Shown here piece after piece: positions 23,317 through 38,317 of a stretch of DNA of 64,000 nt. The stretch covers positions 7,938,501-8,002,500 of the forward strand of contig CM034135.1 in the NCBI GenBank assembly GCA_019914995.1, read 5' to 3'. Source of the stretch: Acanthochlamys bracteata (Eukaryota > Streptophyta > Magnoliopsida > Pandanales > Velloziaceae). Below the pieces are notes generated by a model. It did not search any database, was not told the origin of the DNA, and saw only the letters and a program-made list of their open reading frames with translations. The translations under genes were made by a program, and so were the position numbers. Within the stretch, counting starts at the first letter, position 1, and each line of letters starts with the position of its first letter.

Positions 23317-24673
23317 GGATTAGTACTGGTACCAAATGTAAATGATGTGTGCACTAAAGAGCCATCTTCTTTACTGCTTTTCGCTGTAAAGTTCGTTTGT
23401 TTGTACAGTTATTCTTTTAGTGAATGGCTTATATGCCATTCCGTCTCTAGCAGCTGCGGCTAAGCCTGATGTATATAGCTCTGCTGTGTTTAATGTACTG
23501 CCAGTTGCTGTTCCTGATTAAGCTTTAATTTCTGTTTTAAGTTTTCTATGGGCGGTTGGACCCAGAAACTCTCAAAATTAATGGTACTTTCAACACAAAA
23601 AACCACAAAAAACAAAAGGAACAAAGTGTCTATACGAAAAAGTTCTTGCACATTTGTTTCTTGGCGTTTGAGTTGCAGCTAAATTCAATGATTCTAGTCG
23701 TCTTCAAGTCACACATTGAAGTTTTCGTTGTATGAGATGTTGTAGGTCTGGATCACTGCTGGAAAACTCAACAAGAGGAAGTTCTCTCTCAATGTCGAGA
23801 AGGCTTCCACCGGTACTGATGTGCTAGTCTCACCAGATAGAACGCATTCTGTGGATTCCAAAGTGTAGGCAACCAAGGCTTTGCCCTCTCAATCTCTTTA
23901 CAAAATCAGCTACAAGACTGCAGCATGGACAGCAAGTCATGACGCTCCAGTCAATAGCTAAGTGTTCTACAGTCACATTCCACAAGGATGACAGTTTCGT
24001 TTGATCAAAGTAGATGGTTTGAGTTGCATGGAGCAGCAAAAACGGCTCTATTTTGGCACATGTTACTCGTCAACACTGGAAACGCTATCATACAAGATAA
24101 AAATGGTAAGATACTAAAACATGAAACGTTTGCCATCTATAAATATGTTGATATACTATGTCAAGTACTAGCTAGCCTAATGTACAAAGTAACTAGTTTC
24201 CAAAGAAGTCTTGAGTGCAGTGTTCAGCATCTGCTCTCAAACCGTTTTACCAAAAAACTGTCAATTTATCACAAGATGTTGTTTGATGATTTTAAGCTGG
24301 TAACATTCTATGGTAGAGCTCCGGCTCTCTAACAGACACAGCTATGCCACACACAAGCCATCACCAGGATGTGAAAGCTTGTAACCAGTGCAGCAACTGG
24401 TGTTCTCTTCGGCCGCTACAGGTTCAACTGTGATTTATTTCATACATGAAAGTGTATAATCCACTTCCAAAAAGTTTTGACTTGTATACACAAACGAGAA
24501 AAAAACAAAAGGAAAAATACTAACCTTCGCACTATTGGAATTAGAAAAACCAATTGGTCAGATTTGAGTCTTACTAAATTAATGTATTGTTAATGCCTCA
24601 AGTTCTTCTGTACACATCAATATTTCTCCCTCTCAGACGAAAGTTCTTCACATTGGAAGAAGCTCCTAGCACC
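23317..24673. other. Spacer between convergent ATG1 and CRR2
   Basis: The first 200-250 bases are probably the ATG1 3' UTR and the last part the CRR2 3' UTR. Weak open frames at 23830-24332 match nothing I recognise. Confidence 0.5.
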
Positions 24674-26635
24674 TCACCAGTAATCATTACATGAACATAC
24701 CCCATCCTTGAAATGATGAAACCTATTGACATCTCTGACGAAGATATCTCTCTTTGCAAATTTTGAAACGAACTTCGTGACAGAATGACAATCCTCACAC
24801 AGCCTCAGGTTCTTGGTGATGCGAATAACCTCCCTGTTGCAAGTATTGATGAGACCAAATGCCAAAGCTAATTTCTCGCTGTGGCCCAGCAGAATCTGCT
24901 CCTTCTCTACCTGATCCAGCTCATATAGAACTACTCTGGTGTCAGGAACATAACCTGCCTCCTTCATCTCCCTTACTAATTTTACCAACAGAGCATGGAG
25001 CTGTTCAATCTGTGGATTTAGTCCATCAATAGTTGTGAATGAGTACACCTTCTTCTTGACCTCTATCCAACTACATCCAGGCACCTTCTGTAGACCCCTT
25101 GCTTCCAACATCTTCTTTACTCTATTAACGTCTTCCCACATCTTAGCTCCAGAATAAATGTCTGCTAGGAGAACATAATTCCCAGCATTCAAGGGCTCAA
25201 GTTCAAAGAGATGAACAGACACCCTCTCTGCAAGCTCCACATTACTATGGATCCTACATGCTCCAAGTAGAGAGCCCCACACAGTTGGACCTGGCTCAAT
25301 TCTCATCTCCTCCACAATCTTGGCAGCTTCATCTAACTTGCCAGCTCGACCTAGGAGATCAACCATACAAGCATAGTGTTCTGAACTAGGAATCAGATTG
25401 TAATGCTTAAACATTGAATCAAACAACCTCTTCCCTTCTTGCACAAGCCCCTTATGACTGCAAGCACCCAAGATGCTAATAAATGTGACAGCGCTAGGTG
25501 AGGTCCCCTTGCGGATCATCTCCTCGAAAAGGTGAATCGCTTCAAAACTATGTCCATGAAGCCCATAAGCAGATATCATTGAATTCCAGGAAACAACATC
25601 CCTCTGGCTGTTCATATAATTAAACACTCGCCGTGCAGTGTCTAACATTCCACACTTTGCGTACATTGCTATCAGAGCATTTATGACTGACACGATGGAA
25701 TCAAGCCCTTTCCTTATAACATAGCCATGAATCAACTTTCCCTGCCCAGGAGCAGCCAATCCAGCACATGCCTGAAGAACGCTGACCATTGTAACAGAAT
25801 TTGGCAATGCATCTGGTTCTCTCTCGACCATGTCATAGAACATCTGCAAGGCATCAAACGGCCTCTTGTTCTTCGCATAACAAGCAACCATTGCGCTCCA
25901 AGAAACCACATTCTTTTCAGTCATTCTATCAAACACTCGCTCAGCAGATAAGACCCTTCCAAGCTTCCCATATGCATCAACTAGAGTTGTAGCAACATGG
26001 ATATTAGACTCGAACCCTCGCCGTAAAACATGGGCATGAATCTGTCTCACCCTACCAAACGCCCATGCACATTCCGCGCACGATGCAAGGCAGCCCTTCA
26101 ACACGTAAGCATAACTGAAGCTGTCCATCTGAATACCAGAAAGACTGCTCAGTTCCCGGCAAACAGCTATAACATCTTCTGCAGAGTCAGCTAGCAAAAG
26201 CGCTTTCAAAAGCGCATTGTAAACAAAGATTGTTCTGTTAGGAGTTTCATCGAACACTTCCCGTGCATGTCCAGGTAGACCAAGTCTAGAATAAAGCTCA
26301 ATAAGCCGAGTGGAAAGAAATGGATCACTAGTGCTTACATGTTCTCGGAGCACAGCGGCAGCAGTCGGAGAGTTGCAAGCAAGAAGCAAGGACTCCAAAG
26401 TTCGTTGTGTGGGGCTCGGTTCACGGGGAAGCAACTGAAGAGCTCTGTTGAACTGACCATTGCTGCAAAGAGATTGAATCAGGTGATTGAAGTTGTTGAT
26501 CGTTGTTGCTGTTGAAGAATAAGAAGAAGAAGAAGAACCATTATTGAGAGAGCAATGAATGAAAAAGTTGAGATTTTTATTGGAGTTGGGAGGTTTTGGA
26601 AGGAGAGGGAATTGAAGAGTGTGAGAAGACAACAT
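24674..26635 (-). CDS. CRR2: Chloroplast PPR-DYW protein, CRR2 orthologue
   Basis: An intronless gene of 653 residues. The N-terminus is Ser- and Asn-rich, basic and hydroxylated, like a plastid transit peptide. About ten P, L and S type pentatricopeptide repeats follow (for example NVVSWSAMVACYAKN, DVVSWNSMISAYGLHG), then E/E+ motifs (GPTVWGSLLGACRIH, NAGNYVLLADIY) and a complete DYW domain. The DYW domain has HSEKLALAFG, the CEDCH zinc ligands and the terminal CSCNDYW. Order and wording of the repeats, particularly VTMVSVLQACAGLAA and EPGPTVWGSLLGACR, match what I remember of Arabidopsis CRR2. CRR2 is needed for processing between rps7 and ndhB in chloroplasts, and so for the NDH complex. 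Orthology is from recall. A close paralogue in the same subfamily is the alternative. Confidence 0.88.
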   Translation of the reverse strand: MLSSHTLQFPLLPKPPNSNKNLNFFIHCSLNNGSSSSSYSSTATTINNFNHLIQSLCSNGQFNRALQLLPREPSPTQRTLESLLLACNSPTAAAVLREHVSTSDPFLSTRLIELYSRLGLPGHAREVFDETPNRTIFVYNALLKALLLADSAEDVIAVCRELSSLSGIQMDSFSYAYVLKGCLASCAECAWAFGRVRQIHAHVLRRGFESNIHVATTLVDAYGKLGRVLSAERVFDRMTEKNVVSWSAMVACYAKNKRPFDALQMFYDMVEREPDALPNSVTMVSVLQACAGLAAPGQGKLIHGYVIRKGLDSIVSVINALIAMYAKCGMLDTARRVFNYMNSQRDVVSWNSMISAYGLHGHSFEAIHLFEEMIRKGTSPSAVTFISILGACSHKGLVQEGKRLFDSMFKHYNLIPSSEHYACMVDLLGRAGKLDEAAKIVEEMRIEPGPTVWGSLLGACRIHSNVELAERVSVHLFELEPLNAGNYVLLADIYSGAKMWEDVNRVKKMLEARGLQKVPGCSWIEVKKKVYSFTTIDGLNPQIEQLHALLVKLVREMKEAGYVPDTRVVLYELDQVEKEQILLGHSEKLALAFGLINTCNREVIRITKNLRLCEDCHSVTKFVSKFAKRDIFVRDVNRFHHFKDGVCSCNDYW

Positions 26636-28327
26636 GGGTTTGCTTAAAAATCTCAGATTTGGTTTTGATAAAGAAGTAACGGTGCCGGAATCAGTGGCCG
26701 AGCCGCCGGCTACGGCGGTGGAACTCTGAGAAAGAGAGTGAAGACCGAGCGAATAGAAAAAACAAAGAGAGGGATATCACTAAAAAGTAAAAATATTGTT
26801 TTTGCACCTTGAGGCCCTTACAATAAATACTTGTATCTACTAGTCCAATACAAGTCCAAATAATTATTATGCTTGTTTGCTTTATATATATATGTGCATG
26901 GATTTTGTTAGTTGAACAATGAACATTGGAGATTGGATAACTTTGCAATAGTTTGCAAACAATAAACATGAAGACTTCTGTTTTCGTCATCAATAACAAG
27001 AACATATCTTCCATAATTAGCAAGTTATCACCGTCATGGATAGGGATAGACCTGTAAAACTTCGGGCAATGCTATTTCTTTTTTGTTGAGATTCAAAGAT
27101 TCTGGAGTACCTGTTTAGTTAAGGATTTCAATCAAAACCTGGATAGAAAAAACTAAGAAATGGGACACAGGAAGAAGCGCAACACAAAACTGAAGCAGAT
27201 GCACATCCAGTTCTGCGTCGCCAGCAGGTAAATCGAAGAGCTTACTGAACTGGTTTCATGTTCTTCGAAGCCAATTTTATCTTCAGGTATCAAAGGAACG
27301 GGAGGTCATAGATATGTCGACAAGCAATGCTGTCGTTCATCAGCGTATGTACAGTGTCAGAGCTTTCCAGTTTGAATGTAGAAATACAGCAAAAGGTAAA
27401 AGAAAACTGAGAAATACGGTAAAGAGTTGGGTGGCATTTTGCGATGCATCAAGATTTCTGAGTTTTCTCGAGCATTCTGCGCACGACGGCAGCAGCATCA
27501 AACCACTTGCACCGGAACAATTAGAACATCCATGTCTACCATAGTTTCAATTCAATGTGTATGCCGTCAATTTCATCAAGAAGCAATTTGTTGGCAGGCA
27601 ACGGCGCAATGGTTCTGTGATATTTTGACAAGATCAAAACAAGCATTACTACTCACAAGTACAATGAAACTCACAAATTGCTTGCAGTCTTTTGCAGAAT
27701 GAAGCTTTATAGACATTAAAGTTCTATAACAATACTCAACAAATACATTAGAAACTAGGCTCCTTTGGAAACCCTTCGTGTTTTATTACTCTTCTGTTTT
27801 CAAATTTTTGAAGTTTGATAATTACTAAGCTTTCATAATAAATGGTAAGCTTTTTAGTGAACCTCACTGTGCAAGCATTTTTATATCAATCACCCCGTAC
27901 TACTATGTCTTGTTGTATATATTTTTTTAATCTTTTTAATTCTAGATTGCTCGTCTTTCTTCCCTACGCAAATAGCACCTAGTTGGTACTTGTTGGCGCC
28001 AGTTCTTTGCTCTCCTGCCATTACATCATGGCGAAACTGCTTGTGAGTGAATGCTGGCCAGCCTAGACCCAACACAGCATGATTTATTTTTTCAAGGTTT
28101 TTACGACCTCTATTAGCAAACAGTCAATGTCCATCACCAAAGATGATACAATTAATCATGCTTCAGATTCTAAGAAGCCAATTTTGGGAAGTTCGGACTG
28201 TTTATCCAATTATAAAATGTAGCAGAAAGGGTCGCACAAATTAACATCTTAACAAATTTGCAAATGAAGATAACAAGATTTAACTAACCTGAATAATTAT
28301 AACATGGATAGACGATCAGCGTCACGT
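26636..28327. other. Spacer between CRR2 and PP1
   Basis: This begins with the CRR2 5' flank and ends with the PP1 3' UTR. Short open frames at 26691-27023 and 27314-27702 show no domain or splice structure I can support. No repeat is obvious. Confidence 0.5.
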
Positions 28328-31294
<2,967 letters not shown>

Positions 31295-32701
31295 GAAAAA
31301 TCTTGATCCAAATCGAACTAAAAGATCGAACGTTTCATGTAAAATCAGCACCAAAATTCAATATTTTCGAAAGATTGGTAGATAAATTAGAGAGAAAATT
31401 AAAACAGATCGAATCTTTTTGAAAAATTTCTCATGTTTTCTTTTTCCCTTGCCGGCCGCAGATTGGTATGTTACTCTTCTGCGAGGTGCGGCAGAGGAAA
31501 GAAAAGGAAAGAGAAGGGAAACGATTCCAGATGTAAAGAAAATTTATAAAATAATTTTGAGAATCGATTAATTTATATAATTATTAAAGCTATAATTTTT
31601 AATTTTAAATAATGTTAATTGCTGGTGATTAAATTAATTAATTTTTTGTTAACAAGAGTTAGTCTTATGTCTTTGTGATAGATAATTGATTTTTTTGCTT
31701 ATTGAATAAATATTATATAATTTCTTAGAAAATTGTTTATATAAATTTTATAACTTTTAATTTTCTTTAGTAAAATTAAAAAAAGAGTAATATTAGCATA
31801 TAAAAGTACTCGTTAATTTTAAAAAAGCTATGCATGAAGTTTGCATACGTTTTAAAAAGACGTATTAATTTTAAAATTAAATTTACTAACTTAGAATTTT
31901 CCTTCTGAATAATATCCACAATTTTTTATTGTTAACTCTTTTTCTAAAACAGTAATTTATCAATTTATGGATTGATAATATTTAAATTTATTGTCTTTCT
32001 TTTTTTATTGAGAAATTCTTATCAATTTAAACTTTCATGAGATTGTACAACAATCGCAAGCCGCCTTGGAAGAATAAAAAAGATTCTTGAATACTATTTA
32101 TATTATTTAAAATTTTAAAATTTTACTCCAACATTACTATATAAAAATTTTTAAATAAAACTGAAATATAAAACTTAAATTTTATTTTTAACTTATTTTA
32201 ATAAATAACTGAAACATAAAAATTAAATTTTATTTTCAACTTATTTTTTAACAAATTTTATTTCTAATTTTTTTATTTTCGTAAAATAATATTCAATTAC
32301 GTATATTTGAAATATACATTTATAAAAGAGTTTTGAAGTAAGTTATCAAAGTAAATGACTACAAAAAAAATATAGAATAATTATTGGTAAGTAAAATTTT
32401 GGGAGAAAAAAATCACATCATAGATGAAAAAAAACACACCTTAATTTCTAGGATTAAGTTCTCTAGAGAGTTGTATCTTTATTGAACCTGTAAGTTAAGC
32501 CACAATATCATCTTTCATATCTCTATATGATGATTGCTTAAAGAAAGATTTTCGTTTCACTAACTTTTTGTCTGCCCAATTGATTTCGTTCCCTTTCATG
32601 ACAGAGAAATGCATCGCAGATTATTCGATGTGCAGCGGATCTACCAGGGACATGTATTCACTCGGTAAATTTTTCTACATTCTGCAACATTCAGCAATCA
32701 A
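31295..32701. other. PP1 upstream region and AT-rich spacer
   Basis: The PP1 5' leader and promoter occupy about the first 250 bases. From 31540 to 32560 the DNA is very AT-rich with no recognisable gene. The last 100-150 bases are probably the transporter 3' UTR. Confidence 0.5.
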
Positions 32702-34930
32702 TCAGCTGGTATTACCTTCAGGAGACTTAGCAATGGCGACCTTGTGCTGCACGCTCTTATACGAGTATTTCCTTGTGACAAATACGTAGACGCAAAGATT
32801 CACGGCACTGATGGCAGCAAGAAGCCAGTAGTAGTAATCCAATCTGCTTCTGTTAAGGTCGTTGCCAAACCAGCTTGTTTTCCCTGCCATGTTTGTTGTA
32901 TGATCCACAACGGTTATCAGAAGGCTACTCATAAAGTTCCCAGCTCCCATGACACTCAGGTAGAATGCTATCCCCAGGCTCCTGCACAAGTTGCAAAAGC
33001 ATGCGCCTAAGAAAGATATGGTTGCCAATGTTAGATACAGTTAACAGACAAGTACCTCATGTTATCAGGGACTTGGCCGTAGAAGAACTCCTGCAAGCCA
33101 ACTAAAGTGAAGCCATCACCGAGGCTGAGTATCACAAACTGAGGAAAGAGCCAGAACACACGCATGGAAACCATAGTAGGGTTGCCTTCCTTGTGAGCAA
33201 CTGATAGCCTCTTGTTCTCCACAAGTGCAGCAGCTGCCATTGCAATGACTGGGAACACCATGCCGATTCCTATTCTTTGGCGAATACTAATAGGCCTTTC
33301 GCTCCCGGTTGCTCTCCTAAGAAAAGGAACGAGGACTTTCTCATAAAAAGTAACTGAAATGATCATGCCAATGGCTCCCAGACAGAAAAGGGAAGCTGGT
33401 GGAATGACAAGAACATCTGCAAAGCAGCGGTCCATTGTGCTTGCTTGTTTGACGAAGAAGGTCCCAGACTGTGCAACACAGACTCCAAAGGGTAGAGAAG
33501 TAAGCCAAACGGGAACCATAGATAACATAATCTTCACTTCCTCGACTTGTGTCACTGTTGCCAATCTCCATGGGTCGAGCTTCTCTTGGGACTCAGGGTC
33601 TGTAGTAGTGTGCTGGATGATTGCAGCCTTGTCAAGAAACCTATAAATAGATCATAGTTAAAGCTCCATCAGTTTCATCTATCACCAATTGGTTTTAAAC
33701 TGAATATTTGGTTGCTAATAATAAACATACCTGAACTTGTCTGTGTGCTGCAACAAGCGCTTGTCATTCTTCTGTGGCCTATTAACCTCATAGAGATCCT
33801 TGGCATTAGCTGGACAAGGAAGTTTTCTCTTCACCAAGGCAGCTACCAAAACCTGGATCATTGGCGTCAACGGGCTTCCATCTGGCTTCTTATACCTATA
33901 CAAAGGTCTTCCAGCAATGAAAACAAAAATGCTGAATCCCATCACTGCAGTGAGAACACCATCTGCAACTCCCCAGCTCACATTGTCTTCTATGTACACA
34001 ACGACAGTGACACCGAGAAGCAGTCCACTGCTCATGCTAAAGTTCCACCAATTGAAGAAGGACATTTTTTTCTTCCTTTCATCTGGGTGGTCATCGTCGA
34101 ATTGATCAGCTCCGAAGCTCTGTAAAGAGGGTCTGTGCCCGCCAGTGCCGATGGAAATCAAGTACATGGCCATGAAGAAGACAATTTCATGGGTTTCAGA
34201 TGATCTCAGGCAAGGATTTGTGCTGCATGGTTTCAGGCCAGGTATCAACTGGGACAACATCAGGAGGACTATGCCCTGTATGAACCTTAACTTAGACAGT
34301 AAAATCACACACTTGCTTCTGAACAGGACTATTCCTTACCATAGTCAGTACTATTACTTGCTGGTAAAAAAGCTAAACTTACTGCAAGATAAATGATGGA
34401 TGACAGCAGAACGGTAGCGAAGCGGCCGAGATAGGCATCTGCAACAAAGCCGCCAAGAAGAGGCATCAAAGTAGTCACTCCAAACCAGTAGTTGACGCTC
34501 TTCGCGGCAAGTTTAACCTCTTTGTGCAGCACCTTGGTAAGGTAGATGATCAGGTTGGTTGCTAGCCCAAAGAAGCTCAGCCTCTCACAGAACTCAATTG
34601 CTGCAACACACACAAATCAGCTTTCCATTACAAAAGTGTCAAAACATATCTAGTTACAACAACTGTAAAGTCATTGAGTTCACCTAAAGAAGAAACCATA
34701 TAATCAACTATATATATTGAACGCTTTTGACAATATGCATACATGAGAAAGAACAACACTGATTTACCAATGATGATGAGAGAAGCCTTCCAAACTCCAG
34801 TAGAAGCTCTTAGTGGAACATTCCCTCTATGATCAACCGAAGAATCAAACACCAACTTCTCCTCATCTCCTCCGTCTTTAACTGACTCCGCTTCTCTCTC
34901 TTTCTTTCCGTTCAATCCTTCAAACTCCAT
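32702..34930 (-). CDS. NRT1/PTR family transporter, NPF5-like
   Basis: Five exons (34930-34768, 34600-34383, 34275-33731, 33640-33056, 32981-32702) join in frame to 596 residues, typical for the family. The proton-coupling ExxER motif is present as Glu57, Glu60 and Arg61 in IEFCERLSFFG. The substrate-pathway signatures LPLLGG-like (LMPLLGGFVADAYLGR) and ISIGTGGHRPSLQSFGADQFDD are also present. About twelve hydrophobic segments surround a large hydrophilic central loop. VPLRASTGVWKAS before the first helix, and AAKSVNYWFGVTT, are most like the NPF5 group. NPF proteins are proton-coupled importers, usually at plasma membrane or tonoplast, for nitrate, peptides, hormones or glucosides. The substrate cannot be predicted. 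In exon 4 the frame runs past a donor at ATGAG/GT, and using that donor restores the conserved PDNMRSLGIAFY junction. Confidence 0.93.
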
Positions 34931-35435
34931 AACTAATTAACTTTTCGAATGTGGATTGATTACTTTGTCGTGCTTCCTACAAATTGAAGGGAATTTTGTA
35001 GTAACTGTTGAAAGTTACCTTCATAATTAGCCAACTTAGGCTGTCAGTATTACTAAATAATATAAGAAAACGATTCCAAAGAAATCAATTGGTTTCTTTT
35101 TATGAAATAAGATTCTAATCATATCATGAAATATGATTATGATATGATGTTTTGCAAAAGCAGTAAAGAGTGATGGTATCAGAAAGTGGATATTTGACAG
35201 AAAGCTTAATGAAACACTTCACCAATTTGCATTGTCTAGTAATGCATCAGTGCTAGCTACAGTATTACTCAAGTATATTCTACTAACAACTAATTTGTTA
35301 GTTCTTCTGTAAGATTAATTCAAGAGGAGAGGGATGAATTGAGTTAATAAATAAAAATTTTTATGAAGTTTAGTTATCTTACAGACAGCAGGCTTACAAC
35401 CGGTTGAGTCAATTATGTAATATGCAAACAGAAAG
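34931..35435. other. Upstream region of the NPF gene
   Basis: Presumed promoter side of the transporter. No clear TATA box or gene is seen. Confidence 0.4.
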
Positions 35436-36781
35436 TGTTAGAATATTTGCTGACTTATGTAAAAAGGATAGTACTCAGAATATTTAATGTGGTTCAGCAA
35501 AATCTCTTTGCCTACATCTACGGACGCTCTATCACCAGAGCCGAAGCTTCACTAAACCTTTAATAAGCTACATATACACCAAGAGCAAAGTACTTCATCA
35601 AGCACACTTATTCTCACCGAGTTTCTTCACCAAGACAACTCTTCATAGCCTACTGGGCACCACTGCCCTTCTGGTTGATATGCTAGCTCTATTATAAGGT
35701 TTAAAAACTGTCACCAAGCTCTACCTGAGCTTTCTTACCCAGTACCAGCAGCACTTCTGTCACAAAGTCAGTAAGAAGTTACAAGAAAATAAATAGAAGT
35801 TGAGCACATGATCTATCTCATGATGGTTAAGTGTTCGCGAAGTTTTTCTAATGAGATGATCAGAAAGGTTGCTGAGAGAGATATCTTCAGTGTGATCAGC
35901 AGCAGGTTTTAATTGCTTGAGTAGAGCTGTTGAGTTCTTATATGTCTTTGTTTGTTTTGTATTCTCTCTGCTCTTTTTTTGTTGCTCTGTCTCCCTTCTT
36001 ATAGAATTTAATCTCTGTGCAAGGCGATTTTTCCGTTGAAGAAGATTGTCGTTAGCGCTCTTTTGCATTGATAGACCTTCATGCCAGAGAGGGAGCAGTT
36101 TGTCTAGCGGTTAATCAACCGCTTCCACGATTACTTTCGGCTATCTTTGTCCAATGTCTTCATGGCATTAAATGCAGTGTAAAAAAAAATTTAAATTTAC
36201 CCGTCAGTGATTATGAACTTGATTTAGTTAAGTTGCTGTCTGAAATATGAGAGCTGAGTTGGCTTGTCCATATTAAATGCATCCCAGGTTGACTGCTTTA
36301 GATTTGTTTGACTTTCCAATTTTGACTTGATCAGTCTAGCTCAGTTGTATAATTTGCTTTTTTTCTTTGATCGTTGAACTTTCTCTTTTTGTGAAGAGGA
36401 TAAATTTTTGCTCGTTGTGGATCTTGTATCTGATTTGCTTCAGTGAGTTGTGAGTCTAGAAGATTTTTGAAGCAAGGAGCTTGAGCTAAAATTTTGTTGT
36501 TGTTTGAACCCAATACTCTACTTTGGGTGATATAAAGAAGTCTTCGTATGCTTCAGCGGTTAAGCAGCTGACTGTAGTGTGACTATGTGATCCTCTGTTC
36601 TGTATGTTATTTGATTTATAGTAACATAGCAGTTAGCTGCTTAATAATTATTATTGTCTACAGTAAGTAAATAATCTTGATTTATCTAATCCTGCAGAAC
36701 TTGATTTTAAGTTATTAGTCCAATATAAATCATAATTTTTAATTTTTTATTATCATCAAAATTAACTTGATAGTTCCAACA
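35436..36781 (-). mobile_element. Probable Copia solo LTR, minus orientation
   Basis: Read on the minus strand it starts TGTTGGAACTATCAAG and ends AATATTCTAACA, the expected TG...CA ends with short inverted repeats. Near the 3' end is GTAGATGTAGGCAAAG followed closely by GCTGAACCACATTAAAT, a pairing I recognise from many plant Copia LTRs. No primer-binding site, internal region or second LTR adjoins it, so it would be a solo LTR. The 5-bp flanks (GAAAG and ATAAT) do not match, so the insertion is old or the element was rearranged. Confidence 0.55.
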
Positions 36782-36896
36782 ATAATATTATCTTCCAGTG
36801 ATTCCACAGAGAAGGGAAGCACTGAGATCATGTAAGTAAAAGGGAAAAAAAAGTCAACTTAGCACTAATTCTGCATTAGTATAATCGCTTGACTAA

Positions 36897-37157
36897 GGGA
36901 ATTTTTGAAAATGTTTATCGAAAGAATTTTTTTTTAGAACGAAAGGATATTCTAAAAAAATTTTTAAAATGAACTCTGTCTTGTTTAACAAAACAAATAA
37001 TAAAAATAAATAATAATAAAATTTTATAATGTGAAATTTTATGTAGTTTCTAAATTTAAAAAGAAAATTCTGTAGAATGTTGTAAAAAAAAATATTAGAA
37101 AATATAAAATTAAAATTAAAATAAAAAAGAGTTAGAAAAGTATTTCCAAATATCACC
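36897..37157. mobile_element. MITE family A copy, reverse orientation
   Basis: The ends GGGAATTTTTGAAAATG and AGTATTTCCAAATATCACC bracket an AT-rich interior with the family core in reverse (AATAATAAAATTTTATAATG, TTAGAAAATATAAAATT). It has no coding content. Confidence 0.5.
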
Positions 37158-38020
37158 TAAAACACATTATAGTAGTTTTTCACTGATGAAAATGGGATGA
37201 AAACTAAACGCACTATAAATATAATAATGAAGCTGATCTAAGCACACAAGACACCACTGAGCCAGAAACTTTTAATTCCACAAAGTTGGAACAGAAATTT
37301 CCAACTTAAGCGATCCAGATTGTTCAGATTACGCGCTTTAAAAAAAGCTAATATTCTTATTCCAAAGATGAGTTCATATATCAATGATACTGGCAGTAAT
37401 CAAGCTCAACAAATCATGTTTACCCACTACTGGTTAATTCTTTTCATCATCTCTCTCCAGGTATTGCAATATTCCTATCTTGAATTGTTTTGCCTATTTC
37501 TTCATCTCTTGATTTGGTATCTGAGTTGCTTCGGCATAAGTAGCTCTGTTTTCATGAAGTATAGAGTTTAAACATTCAGAGTGTAGAATGACCTGAAACT
37601 AATTGATAACTCTTTTAAATTACTTTATCCTTCAACTCCTTGTTTGTGTCTAAAATGCCAAGTAAAAATTGAACAAACTTTTTTTAAAATGAATAAGGAT
37701 AATATTTGCAGTAATGTTCATATATAAACTTTTGGTAAATGTGTTAGTTCAGCTAACTACTAAAGCGAAAGTAGTCACTATATCTGCATCTATGTTAGCC
37801 AACTGTTCTTTGCTGCCTTAACCTGAGTTCACTGAGAAGCACATTCAAAATAAACAGCACTTGGCTATATCAAATCAGTCAGGTTTATTCACATCTATCA
37901 GCTCACTTTGGAGTGGAGTTTAGCACCGATCCATATTCTCAACAAGGCTATCAACGCTTGGGTGTATACTGTAGAAACTTGAAACAGACAAGATAATAGA
38001 ATGGAATAAGTTCTTTTTAG
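37158..38020. other. Spacer with no recognised gene
   Basis: An 83-codon frame at 37320-37571 is hydrophobic but has no recognisable family, and its middle holds a possible donor (CTCCAG/GTATTG). I do not call it a gene. Confidence 0.5.
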
Positions 38021-38317
38021 AACGTGTTTCAAATGTCTGTAATTGAATTTCGTGAAAGTGAAAAGTAGGAAGTAGAGTTTTTTGAAAAATAAAGTGGAAG
38101 TGGAGTTCGGTATTTATGTTTCAATAAGTTTTAGAAATGTGTTGAAAATTGAAAGATATAGTTATATTGAAAAGTGTGCAAATAAAAAAGTTGGAATTGA
38201 AAGTCCGTACATGAAAGTAGAATTATGAGTTCTTTGTGTAATTGAAACATATAAAATATTTGGAACTCAAAATCTGGCGGAAAAGAGTAGAATTACGAGC
38301 GTTTGAAATACGCCCTT
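38021..38317. mobile_element. MITE family B, copy 2
   Basis: This aligns end to end with 1059-1341. It has the ends GAACGTGTTTCAAATG and GCGTTTGAAATACGCCC, an imperfect inverted pair. The shared interior includes GAAAGTGAAAAGTAGG, TATTTATGTTTCAATAAG and TTTGTGTAATTGAAAC. This copy keeps many G residues that are A in the other. Confidence 0.6.

Noticed and set aside
26691-27023. 110-codon open frame upstream of CRR2
   Set aside because: No recognisable domain; it lies in the CRR2 promoter and leader region, and its residues reflect AT-rich composition.
27171-27702. Possible gene beginning with a basic Lys/Arg-rich peptide near 27160
   Set aside because: Frames are short and overlapping, with no convincing splice sites or domain.
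37320-37571. 83-codon hydrophobic open frame, possible small membrane protein
   Set aside because: No family match, no supporting exon structure, and composition expected by chance in AT-rich DNA.
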